In this document: positions 1-9,232 of the stretch, one piece after another | Position numbering within the stretch: the first letter of the stretch is position 1 | Layout: every line of letters starts with the position of its first letter | Notes under the pieces: model-generated | The model's input: only the letters and a program-made list of their open reading frames with translations | Database searches by the model: none | What the model was told of the DNA's origin: nothing | Translations under genes and position numbers: made by a program | Assembly: GCA_033064195.1 (NCBI GenBank) | Contig: JARBJD010000013.1 | Location: 186,001-250,000, forward strand | Source of the DNA: Blattamonas nauphoetae | Taxonomy: Eukaryota > Preaxostyla > Oxymonadida | Length of the DNA stretch: 64,000 bases | Reading direction: 5' to 3'

Positions 1-620
1 AAACATGTTCCAATCTTCCTGAAGCATTCACAAGTGACGAGTCAAAATCCAACTCTCATTATGTCGTATTCTCGACGATTTTTGGCTGTATGATCACATT
101 TCTTCAAAATCACATACTCGCTAGTATCCATTTTGAAGCTATCACACAGTTTTCTATGCAATGCTGTCAGATCCAGCTCCGTTCTGAACAGAGGTGGGAA
201 TCTTTCCAAATTTCGCTGATAATGATTCAACTCTTCACATCACCATGAACTGAGGTATTGTTCTTCAAGGAAAGATGTCGAAGTCGGCATATCACAAGGC
301 CTTATTGCCAGAAATCACACCAAGTTTCACACCAATCGGAACCCTCATACTCGCCACGATGGATCACCATTCACCATCGAGATAAGGAAGAGAAACTTCA
401 GAAAGAACGAAAGAATGATTTTTTGATGGATTTATCATCTCGAACAAAGGATTTGGATAGAGGTGAATCCAAACGGAACAACTGAATCTGAAAAGAGCTG
501 ATAGTTATGTCACGAAGTTATTATCATGTTCAAGAATCAGTGATACCTCTATTCAGCACCACTCTCAACTCTGTGTACGGAACTGGTTGATCTGGAACCC
601 ATAATTTTTTCATTTTAAAA

Positions 621-740
621 AGTTCGCTTTCTTGCGAAACAAAACATTCGTTTCTGAAACAAGTGTGTCGTTGATGAAACCGTGACTCCAATTTCGAAAC
701 GGAACGACATGTTATGAAACTATGGGCTCGTTTTGCAAAA
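621..740. repeat. 20-bp periodic repeat, six units
   Basis: Five copies of GAAAC fall exactly 20 bp apart (ending at 640, 660, 680, 700 and 720), and a sixth unit ends GCAAAA at 740. Within each unit a TCG or TCGTTT core often lies about 10 bp before GAAAC. The remaining bases vary freely, so this is an old or selected degenerate array rather than a fresh tandem duplication. Twenty is not a multiple of three and no convincing reading frame crosses it, so a coding origin is unlikely. Its role is unknown. Confidence 0.6.
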
Positions 741-784
741 GGTCCAGTGTCATGGGGCAGATCCGATACGAAATTCCACCCAAG

Positions 785-1279
785 CATAAATTAAAGAGAA
801 TTCTGTGATCATTATCTGAGATGAGAATGATAAGTGAAATGACATGAACAATGAATGTGTTAAGGAGAATACACAGTTCCTTGGAGACTCCACAGGAATC
901 CCAACCTTCTGCATGGTGGTCAAAGGGGCGAAGACACGGTTTCATGATAAAAAAAAGAAAAAGAAAGAGTGGCCATGGAGGGATGTGAATTATGGCAGAA
1001 GAAAGAGTCGGGGAGTGTTTCTGTGTTCCACACATCCGAGAAAACCAAGAAGACGCCCACAATCGCCAAAATGAAGAGAACCCCAGTTTCAGAGAGACAG
1101 TCCCGTCGGACCAGCCTGCCGAGTCAGCTCAGCACTCCGTCACGCACATCCATCAGTCCAACCAGCCTTCCCGCCAATCCCTTCCTCACTCTGCTTGTCC
1201 TCGCCACTTCCACCATCACTGCCTCCTCCTCTTCTTCCACTCCTCCCCTCCCCTCTCCACCTCCAAACAATCCGACTGA
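785..1279 (-). pseudogene. Duplicated 3' end of the 9,233-11,440 gene, with a local inversion
   Basis: Bases 853-1279 match 8,974-9,420 in the same orientation, including the minus-strand codons for the C-terminal tail of the gene at 9,233 (residues like RVRKGLAGRL and LMDVRD before the stop). Bases 785-852 match 8,898-8,968 in the opposite orientation, so the block is a duplication with an internal inversion of about 68 bp. Only the last 50 or so codons are present and they lead directly into unrelated sequence at 1,280, so this is a gene fragment. Just upstream, 748-800 resembles 4,136-4,188, showing that several neighbouring pieces were copied here. Confidence 0.6.
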
Positions 1280-2398
1280 ATGTCGACGGCACACGACCGC
1301 CCTTCGACCAACCCCGCCTCGCCTCGAATGCATCCCGCGTACTCTCCTTCACACAGCCCCTCGTCAAAGGGAAGCGAGCAGCGAGGGTCTGTTGGCTTTC
1401 GGTGAAGCATTTTGCGGCCGTTGATGATCACAATTGCGGTTTTCGAGGAGGAGGAGTTCCTGTTCGTGGTCGTCGTCGTCGGCGTCGTCATCGGAGTTCT
1501 CTTCCTCTTCCTCGTTGTCGACCTCGTCGAATAATGCCTTGTTCATCTGTTTGTTGCGCAGGAGATGCAGAACAGTGTCGGCTGGGCCTTCTGTTTCGAC
1601 ATAATTTGAGGGAATCATCACAACATAGTCGTGCCCCTCTTCGAACGATCCTTCGCCGGGAATGAACTCCACATACTCTCCTTCATACAATCCAGCATCT
1701 CCGGGCAGCGACGATTGTGTTTCTGTCTTTCGTCGGAGCAACACTTTCTTCCCGGTTTTGATCACTATCTGTCGTTCTTCAAGAATATCTGAGTCGTGTA
1801 CTTGCGTCCTTCGGTTTCTAATTTCCCGATTCTCGGCACGGAGCACCACTCTTCTCTCAACTCCAGTTGACACGGCATAATCTGGGAAGGCGACCACTTC
1901 GTATTCCTGCCCTTCCTGAAACTGGCCTTCTCCGTTCACAAATCCCACAAAATCTCCTTCTTATAGTGGGTCCTCCCTTTTTTTCACTTCGGAGCCTTCC
2001 CAACGCTTCAGCATTTTCTGGCCGTTGACGACCTCAATCTTCCTGTTTTCTGTCTTCAATGCTCTGTTGTCATCGCTTATGTCGAACACAACTCTACATC
2101 CTCGTTGCGATCCGTGTCGGACTCTTCCCTGTTTCTTCTTTTTCCCCTTTTTCGCGTTTCGTCATCGCTTCATTTCAGCAACTCGTTCTTGCCATTCTCG
2201 ATTTGTTTTCGATACTCAACTCTTCTTCGCTGCGAGCAGTGCTTGTTTCCTTTCTTCTTTTGACATATTTCCTTTCAGTACTAGCAGATTTTCCTTCGCT
2301 TTTTTTCTTTTCAGAGTGTTCGTCGTTTGCTTCAAATGAAAGTGAGAAGGGGACTTTTGCTGGTCTTCAACGGTTTCAATGCTATGATGAAGGGTCAT
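1216..2398 (-). pseudogene. Degraded gene with three imperfect ~75-residue repeats
   Basis: On the minus strand three related blocks can be read in different frames. Block one is about 2,050-1,860 (KIEVVNGQKMLKRW then FVNGEGQFQEGQEYEVV). Block two is about 1,790-1,590 (RQIVIKTGKKVLLRR then YEGEYVEFIPGEGSFEEG). Block three is about 1,460-1,270 (TAIVIINGRKMLHRK then CEGEYAGCIRGEAGLVEG). The unit is a lysine-rich strand followed by an EGxYVxFIxGEGxFxEG turn. An acidic stretch (EEEEENSDDDADDDD) lies between blocks two and three. A stop codon interrupts block one and a frame change separates blocks two and three, so the gene looks dead. A short lysine/glutamate-rich open piece at 2,216-2,398 may be its N-terminal part. 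I do not recognise the family; the Gly/Glu turns recall MORN-like repeats but the spacing differs. Confidence 0.45.
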
Positions 2399-2464
2399 TT
2401 CTACCTAATTTGTGCGAGGAAGAATAATCCCCTTTCGACTTTGATCACAATCATTCAATCTATC

Positions 2465-3877
2465 ATGATTCTCCTTGCCCTTACAACATTCCTTTACTCG
2501 GCTGTCAATGATACCATCTTCCTTGAGTTCGGGGGAATGAGCAAGACCTGTTTGACAGCCGATACAGCGTGTCATTCGTTGGACCAAGCGGTGAAGCACG
2601 CACAGTGGGCAAACGTATCTAAGATCGTGATTCAAGGTCATGCAGAGCTGATTGGGGAAGTTATCTTTGATTCAAATGCCGATACATTCAAAAAGACACC
2701 AACCTCGAATATCAAATTCGAAATCACGCACAGCAACCACGTTCTCAGCCCCAATGATGATCACTATGGTCTCACTGGTCTTGGAACAATTGTGGTCAAA
2801 GGGACAAGCTCAGCTGAGATACATCTTGAGCTAAAATCAGACACCGGCATCTTTTATATTTCCACCGCTCGCACGCCTGGTGGGACAAAGAAGAACTATG
2901 TGTTTCGTGTGGAACAATATGGACTTCTTGAACTGTCGGCAACGCTCATCATATACCCTCTTCAGCTTCCCTCAACCACAACCTTCACAAAGCTGACGTC
3001 GAACTTCAAGACCGAACCATGGGACAAAAAGTCAGCCGCTGTCATCGTCAACAACGGAGCTTTCATCATGGCCGACAAGATCTTCGTGTATGACCTGGAA
3101 CTTGGAGTTCTCATTCTCAGCGATATCGATGTTGTAAAATCCCAAATATACATTTCACAAAGATATAGCACGTCTCAGACCAGCCTTGTCCCGAAGGGAA
3201 TTGTCTGTTCGATGACGAATTCCACGAATACCTTCAGCGTATCAATTCGTGGATCCGGAAATCTCATTTGGGATTCGCCCACCGATCTTGTGAAAATCGA
3301 CCAATATCCACTCGACATCCATCTTTCTGGCAAATGTGCTGCCTACGATGATCAAGATACTCTCCAGTTGCATAAACTGAACAAGACAGACATGTCAAAC
3401 ATCACCAAATCTGCTTTTGTCTTCCCCGAAGTTGTGCTCACCCGATCGAACCTCAAAGTGGCCACGCAAACAGGTGGACAATCGAGTGACCTCGGCAACT
3501 ATCTTCTCGCTGAATTCTATTCCGCCACCAACTCTCTGAACGTCGAGACTCTCCGCCGCCTGAAAGTGAGCATTGCCCCTCGCTATCACACACAAGACAC
3601 CGACGACGCAATCATTCGCTGGGACGAGATGACGTGGTACGTTGGTCTTTATCAGACCTGGCACGACTATGGTGGAATGGACATTCAACAATCTGGACAA
3701 ACAGGCTTTGCTGTGGCAGCTGTGCCGAGGGGGAACGTGGGGATCAGTGGGGAGTACACCGTGAAGATGGAGTTCGGGGACGAGGTGAGATATGTCGGGT
3801 GTTTGTATTCTGGAGCACGAAACACCGCTGCCTTCGCAACACTTGCTCTTCTCCTCGCTGTGCTGCTTGGATTCTAA
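2465..3877 (+). CDS. Secreted beta-helix-type surface protein with GPI-like C-terminus
   Basis: About 470 residues. The open frame extends further upstream, but the ATG at 2,465 gives a compact signal peptide (MILLALTTFLYSA) and is preferred. Immediately after it comes a Cys motif (CLTADTACHSLDQA) equivalent to the C...PC-x-[ST] cap seen in the other beta-helix proteins of this window. The body is rich in Ser, Thr, Ile and Val with alternating hydrophobic residues and several N-glycosylation sequons, as expected for parallel beta-helix strands. The last 22 residues (SGARNTAAFATLALLLAVLLGF) have small residues followed by a short hydrophobic tail with nothing after it, which looks like a GPI-attachment signal rather than a transmembrane segment with a cytoplasmic tail. 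Role inferred: cell-surface protein. No catalytic motif is visible. Stop TAA. Confidence 0.75.
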   Translation: MILLALTTFLYSAVNDTIFLEFGGMSKTCLTADTACHSLDQAVKHAQWANVSKIVIQGHAELIGEVIFDSNADTFKKTPTSNIKFEITHSNHVLSPNDDHYGLTGLGTIVVKGTSSAEIHLELKSDTGIFYISTARTPGGTKKNYVFRVEQYGLLELSATLIIYPLQLPSTTTFTKLTSNFKTEPWDKKSAAVIVNNGAFIMADKIFVYDLELGVLILSDIDVVKSQIYISQRYSTSQTSLVPKGIVCSMTNSTNTFSVSIRGSGNLIWDSPTDLVKIDQYPLDIHLSGKCAAYDDQDTLQLHKLNKTDMSNITKSAFVFPEVVLTRSNLKVATQTGGQSSDLGNYLLAEFYSATNSLNVETLRRLKVSIAPRYHTQDTDDAIIRWDEMTWYVGLYQTWHDYGGMDIQQSGQTGFAVAAVPRGNVGISGEYTVKMEFGDEVRYVGCLYSGARNTAAFATLALLLAVLLGF

Positions 3878-4124
3878 CACGCAAGCACCGGGAACTCCAC
3901 CTCTTATTTAGGAGACTGTGTTCCCCTCTCAACTGGCAGGAGGGATGGATATATCTCCATTGAACTTCTCTCTTTTGATTCCGGCGTCTTTTGTGTTCTT
4001 CATTTCTCTGATCCGTAGTTCGTCGTCTTGAATCGCCAAAGACATGTTTAGAGACTGGAAGAGTATCGATGTATTCGACCAAAGTGATAATAAGAAAAAA
4101 TGATTGGGTGAAGAAAAGTCTGAC

Positions 4125-6995
4125 ATGAGTCGATGGTGTCAAAGGGCAGATCCTTCCAAAATGCCTCCCAAGCATAAATTGGGGAGAAAGCGCAGCGAAA
4201 CACATTCAGATACTTGGTCTCAATATGTCCACTCTTCGAAATCGGACAAATCCATCGTTCATTCAACAGTATCAAACTCAATCGGAGATGGCAAATCCTC
4301 AGTTGATCCACATTCAATCTCATTAACGACTGATGTACTCACAATTACTGCCAATGATCGGCTCTTTATTCGTATCTCTATACAGATTCTGCAATACGAA
4401 CTGAAAAGAAAGCGAATCAATGTTGAGTCAATGTTGGAACAAGCACATATGGAGGGTGATGAGATCAGTCTACCCACCTCCATCCCGTGCGATTGGCGGT
4501 TGGTCTTGCAGGATTCAATCACGACCGATGCTCTGCAACAAGGGTGTCTCTCGCTATTCGAGCATGTCAACTCAGGATTGAGCCTGACACAAATTGATGT
4601 CTTTCATGCCGTCCTCTTCCTGGAATACGCAACCATGCACATCGAACATCGCGAATATCCCCACAAACAGCTCCTTGAAACCATATTCCCTGAGGAGGAA
4701 AAATGTCCGACGAAACTGACGTCTGCTCTCATCACACTGGTCTGCCATCCATCTGACAAGCTCAGAGCAGCCGCTCTATCCTTCTTTGATGTTGGCATCG
4801 CGAACTCGTCAATGAACTTCTCTCTCGCGATGGCTACCACTGGCTTGTTGCCTCAACTCTTCGAAAGCCTGAAACCACACTCCATCCCAATTAATGGAAC
4901 AACAATCGACTTCCATCGGCATATCACATCGATTATTGACAAGTTCGTCGTTTGTACATCAAATAACAAACTCGGACTTCTCGCATTCCAATTACGTGTT
5001 CGTACCACCAAAGATGAACTATTAACCATCGTCGATCCCATTTTCCGCCCGTTTTGCGCATATTTGCGGCATCTCCTGGCCCCTCCAGTTTGTCCCACTG
5101 ATTATCACTGTGGTCTCTCGCTCTTGACGAAAACGAAAACATTCTTGTACAACATCACGGTTTCTCGTGATGATATCCTCCATGTGGAACTTCAACGATT
5201 TTGTGACGAGACGAGGAAGATCATGGTGGAAGAATTTGCTTCCTCGTTGGGACTGGGCATGAAGAGAGAGGCACTCCACGAGCTTCTCTTTGGCGAACGG
5301 AGCAAGACGGACGAACTCCGCTGGGCAGAGACATTTGAAAACATCCTCGTTCGGCTGAGCGAGGGGAAGCATTTCTCCGATTGGGGACTCGAAGCATTTC
5401 TAAAGTTCATTTCCAATCGACCAACGAAGGCCAGACTGGTTTTCAGGCCAAATGGAACATTCTCGATAGAAGTCGACGACAGAATCATTTCGTCGTTCGA
5501 AAGATCTACAAAGTCACTCCGCACTCTCTTGACACACACTCGACCCGACCACGCTGCATCCATTCTCGCGCAGCTCCTGTCTTTCACATGTCATCTTTCG
5601 TCTGCGGCTCTTCGGAAGGACATCAAGAGTGGATGTTTCTCTGGCATCTTCTCCGCACTCACTCCTTCGAAGTTGCCATTCACAAAGGACTTCATCCCTC
5701 TCCACAAACAACTCGTCGACGTGATGGACAGCGCTCTCTCCAGGATGAAGCAAATAGCGGCCTGGAGGGTGATTGACCAATCTCGAAGAGACTTGAACCG
5801 ATCATACCTCTCATTCATCGAGCAGACGAGAGACTACATCGTCCATCTCTCACTCCACCCGTTCACCTTCGTTCCTTACAGCTATGACAACTTCGTCCTT
5901 GACTTCCTGACCCACTTTTTTGGATCGGACTTCGAAAACAGCTTGACGAAGCCGTTTCGAGAGAAGTTGAGGAAAGACATGGATACATCTGCCCTCTCGT
6001 CATCATCCGCGCCCTTCATCCTCACATCTGAACTGGTTTGTCGTCTCACCGACGACGAGATCATGAATGTTGTGGACAGAATTGTTGCTCTGCTCGAAAG
6101 TGACTCTCCCATCTCTGACGACACGATCCTTCGGATCTGCGCATTCCTCACGAACCAACTGAAATCTGTGTATCTTCCGGAATTGTTCCGAATGGCGGGA
6201 AGATCAACCGAACAATACTTCCACGCACTCAACTCCCTCCTCTCTCTCACCATCGACTGTTTCGGTCCTCCTCCCTTCGACAATCTCCACCCTCTCCCCA
6301 GCAACTCTTTCACATTTTGTCCCATCAAATCTCTCCTCTGCCCAATGCCAACCACATTTGAGCCAACATTCGACGAGTGGGACGATGTGGATCTGGCGAC
6401 AGTTGGCGTTGTGCTGCCATTCGTCGACGAGGACCGACTATCTTTCAACTCTGTCTCGTTGCAACTCCTCCAGTTTGCAGCAAAAGTCTTGCCCCAACTG
6501 TCGCACTGTGCGTCTCGACTGACTCCCTCGCAGCTCGAACGACTCCTCTCTCCATCCATCGACGTTCTCTTCAAATTCTTCGTTCCACAGTTACCTGACA
6601 ACCCCAAGTTCCGAATGGATCGTAACAAAACGTACATCGAACTCAGCAGATTGTGTGAGCAACGCGTGATTGCCCAGTGTCTCAGCAGGCTCGGATTCTT
6701 CTCTCGCATTGTCGATGGATTGTTGACTGATCGCCTTTTCTTCGAGTATCAGAATGGTTTGGGTATCTTTCTCTGTCAAGCTCGAGATTCTTCCGATGAA
6801 GCGCCGGAATGGAAGACACTTCAAAGAACAGTTCACCACTTTCTGGAGGAAGGCTGGCAGGATGTTCTGGACTTCCTCTTAGTCAGGAAGAAGGATTCCG
6901 ACTACGCCATGTTTCGAATCGACAATGTCAAGGAAATGATGCAGTTCCTTGGAGCTAATTTCCACTGTCGACTCAAGTGGGTTTACACTCGCTGA
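4125..6995 (+). CDS. Large alpha-helical-repeat (armadillo/HEAT-like) protein, unknown function
   Basis: 956 residues from the ATG at 4,125; the open frame begins at a TTG slightly upstream. A basic, Ser-rich disordered N-terminus (residues 1-80, RKRSETHSDTWS) leads into a long helical body without signal peptide or membrane span. Helix pairs such as LITLVCHPSDKLRAAALSFF (around residue 205) and FLKFISNRPTKARLVF look like armadillo or HEAT units, though I cannot assign a named domain. No catalytic motif is visible. A fragment in the transposon at 38,147 has the same general character, suggesting a multigene family. The first 50 bases of the coding region resemble 748-800. The stop (TGA) lies only 45 bp before the target duplication of the element at 7,044, so the 3' flank has been altered by that insertion. 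Probably cytoplasmic; function unknown. Confidence 0.75.
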   Translation: MSRWCQRADPSKMPPKHKLGRKRSETHSDTWSQYVHSSKSDKSIVHSTVSNSIGDGKSSVDPHSISLTTDVLTITANDRLFIRISIQILQYELKRKRINVESMLEQAHMEGDEISLPTSIPCDWRLVLQDSITTDALQQGCLSLFEHVNSGLSLTQIDVFHAVLFLEYATMHIEHREYPHKQLLETIFPEEEKCPTKLTSALITLVCHPSDKLRAAALSFFDVGIANSSMNFSLAMATTGLLPQLFESLKPHSIPINGTTIDFHRHITSIIDKFVVCTSNNKLGLLAFQLRVRTTKDELLTIVDPIFRPFCAYLRHLLAPPVCPTDYHCGLSLLTKTKTFLYNITVSRDDILHVELQRFCDETRKIMVEEFASSLGLGMKREALHELLFGERSKTDELRWAETFENILVRLSEGKHFSDWGLEAFLKFISNRPTKARLVFRPNGTFSIEVDDRIISSFERSTKSLRTLLTHTRPDHAASILAQLLSFTCHLSSAALRKDIKSGCFSGIFSALTPSKLPFTKDFIPLHKQLVDVMDSALSRMKQIAAWRVIDQSRRDLNRSYLSFIEQTRDYIVHLSLHPFTFVPYSYDNFVLDFLTHFFGSDFENSLTKPFREKLRKDMDTSALSSSSAPFILTSELVCRLTDDEIMNVVDRIVALLESDSPISDDTILRICAFLTNQLKSVYLPELFRMAGRSTEQYFHALNSLLSLTIDCFGPPPFDNLHPLPSNSFTFCPIKSLLCPMPTTFEPTFDEWDDVDLATVGVVLPFVDEDRLSFNSVSLQLLQFAAKVLPQLSHCASRLTPSQLERLLSPSIDVLFKFFVPQLPDNPKFRMDRNKTYIELSRLCEQRVIAQCLSRLGFFSRIVDGLLTDRLFFEYQNGLGIFLCQARDSSDEAPEWKTLQRTVHHFLEEGWQDVLDFLLVRKKDSDYAMFRIDNVKEMMQFLGANFHCRLKWVYTR

Positions 6996-7043
6996 TGCAG
7001 TTCACTCCCTCCCGCTAGTCTTCGTCACACACAGACGTCCTTA

Positions 7044-8897
7044 TAGACCCTCCACAAACCCGTTTTTAAATATAAACCCGTCTTTATTCAAAAATAAGAA
7101 GAATAGTTGTCTCAACTCGACAGGGAGTCAAAGTGAAGTGTACAACAAACGAGTCGCAATATCTAGGCAATCTGCTTCTTATTTTCGATGTTCGGAATGG
7201 TTTTTGAAAGAATGGGTCACAAAATTATCGTTAACTTCTCTCCGATCATTATCTATGAATGATCCAAAATTTGGCATCTAACTCCTCTTCTCCATCATTC
7301 GATGCAATTTTTCAACCGTTTTCCTGATTCGAATACAAGTCAACGTTCACCACACACTCCAAGTCTCGACCCGCACACTCTCTCTTACCACAGCCTCTCA
7401 CCATCCACCTAACATCATCGAAGTTCATCAGCCATACGTTTCATGCCGACTTCAGTCGATCATGTCCAGGCGGGGAAGATATTTACTCAGACACTTTCTG
7501 AAGCTATCTAGTCGCTGTGAACAAATCAAAATCAACCAAGCGCTCCACAAACAGATGAAAAGCCAGCATGACTTCATTGGATGCAGAATATATCCAAATA
7601 AATCACACCATTCCGATTTTGCCCAACCAGACATCCATCATCCAAAAATACCCTCTAATCCTCCCAAAGACCTCGTGGGCCCATCAGAACAAGTAAATTA
7701 GATCAGGAGCGGACGTATCACAACCTTTTTCTTCGCAGCAGATTGAATCGGTACGAGTGATGGTCTCGCTGATCACACGTCCTCAACACCATCCGATTGG
7801 GCAGCTGACCGAAACGTAGCTGGAAATTGTTATTCACTCACTGTTTCCACTCTTCCTTGTAGGTAAACGCGTGTCTAAACGCCTACAGATATGTTTCCGT
7901 CTGAACAACAGATCAACTCGCCACAAACGGAGAATGCCAAAAGCAAGAATGGAAGCTGGGAAGGAACTATTAAATCAACCAGAAACCAACAGTAGCGCTC
8001 ACACGCTCCTGAGGTCTGCCTACTCACACCTTTTCGTCCACTTCTTCCTGTTCCTTGCCATTCACTCCATTTCCCTCGACACAGCCTTCTTTCTATTTCT
8101 TCACCCTTCCCTCATGTTTTCCTCCTTACTTTTCCCTCTCCAGGTTCCCTCTCTCCCACATCTTCATCACCCCCTTCTCAACCGAAGAAGAGGCCAAGCA
8201 TATAAAAGGCTTCTTTCTCAACAACGGTCCCTTCGGAGGCTCAATGGAAGTGCTCCGACATCTATACACAATGCACAAATGTCATATTCCATTCACATGG
8301 ACTCTGATCAAACACATTACACAATTGCTCGCTTGTGTGCATTGGATGCTGCCGCACGAGAACCAGGACGGAAAGGATGAGCATTTTGTATCTTTCAATG
8401 TTTGTTGACATGAAATTCATTGGATTGGGGATATTTATCTCCTTTTCTCATCGCGTCTTTCCGTGTCATTTCTCCTCGATCTCATCAATTGTCCATAGTT
8501 CTCTCACTCTTCCTCTCCTTCCCCATCTCTCCCAGAAAACAAGCCCGCACTTCCGAATGCCAGACATGAACAATCCTTGGACAACGACAGTCCCGCTCAT
8601 AGAAGAACAATCACAGAAGCATCTGGGCATGCCCTCCACATCTTCTTCTCGTACATAAGAAAGCCACGACCAGCATCATCATCAAAGAAAAGGTATCGGA
8701 GTGAGAGAAAGATGCCCCATTGTTTGGAAACATTCACATTTCATCACTTCATTACCGGTTCATTTTTCTCTCTAAATTTCATTGTCAACGTGTAAATAAG
8801 GGTTTAGAAGAAATGAAAATCACACTATTATTCGAATTCTGGGTCTTGGTGAATAAAAACGGGTTTATATATTTTAGACGGGTTTGTGGAGGGACTA
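7044..8897. mobile_element. Non-autonomous TIR transposon with TTA target duplication (PIF/Harbinger-like)
   Basis: The ends are inverted repeats of about 45 bp: TAGACCCTCCACAAACCCG at 7,044 and its complement CGGGTTTGTGGAGGGACTA ending at 8,897, followed inward by a second ATAAACCCGT block on each side. The element is flanked by TTA at 7,041-7,043 and 8,898-8,900. A 3-bp T/A target is typical of PIF/Harbinger elements, so that superfamily is inferred, but no transposase is present. The interior carries a host-like two-exon reading frame (7,934-8,408). The rest is Thr/Pro/Ser-rich noise without recognisable content. Confidence 0.6.
7934..8408 (+). CDS. Two-exon host-like gene fragment carried inside the transposon
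   Basis: Exon 1 runs 7,934-8,013 and exon 2 runs 8,144-8,408, separated by a 130-nt GT...CAG intron with a strong pyrimidine tract. Exon 1 ends in phase 2, and joining the exons keeps the frame open for 114 residues to a TGA. The product starts MPKARMEAGKELLNQPETN and continues with helical sequence (EEEAKHIKGFFLNNGPFGG, MEVLRHLYTMHKCHIPF, LIKHITQLLACVHWML). I do not recognise the family. Because it lies within the inverted repeats of a non-autonomous element, it is probably a captured piece of a host gene. It could also be the last remnant of a gene in which the element formed. No expression evidence can be read from sequence. Confidence 0.45.
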
Positions 8898-9232
8898 TTA
8901 ACACATTCATTATTCATGTCATTTCATTAGTAACATTTATTTCACGGCAGTAATCACAGAACTCGGTTTTGGTGTAGAATGCACAGTTCGGTCGAAAATG
9001 AATGGTTGAGTCCCTTTTGTTTGGTGGTCAAAGTCACGATGGCATTGTTTCATTTAAAAAAGTCAGGAAAACGAAGACTGGCCATGGAGGGATGTGAATT
9101 ATGGCAGAAGAAAGAGTTGGTGAGTGTTTCTGTGTTCCACACATCCGAGATAACCAAGAAGACGCCCACAATCCCCAAAATGAAGAGAACACCAGTTTCA
9201 GAGAGACTGTCCCGTCGCAACAGTCAGCCGAG

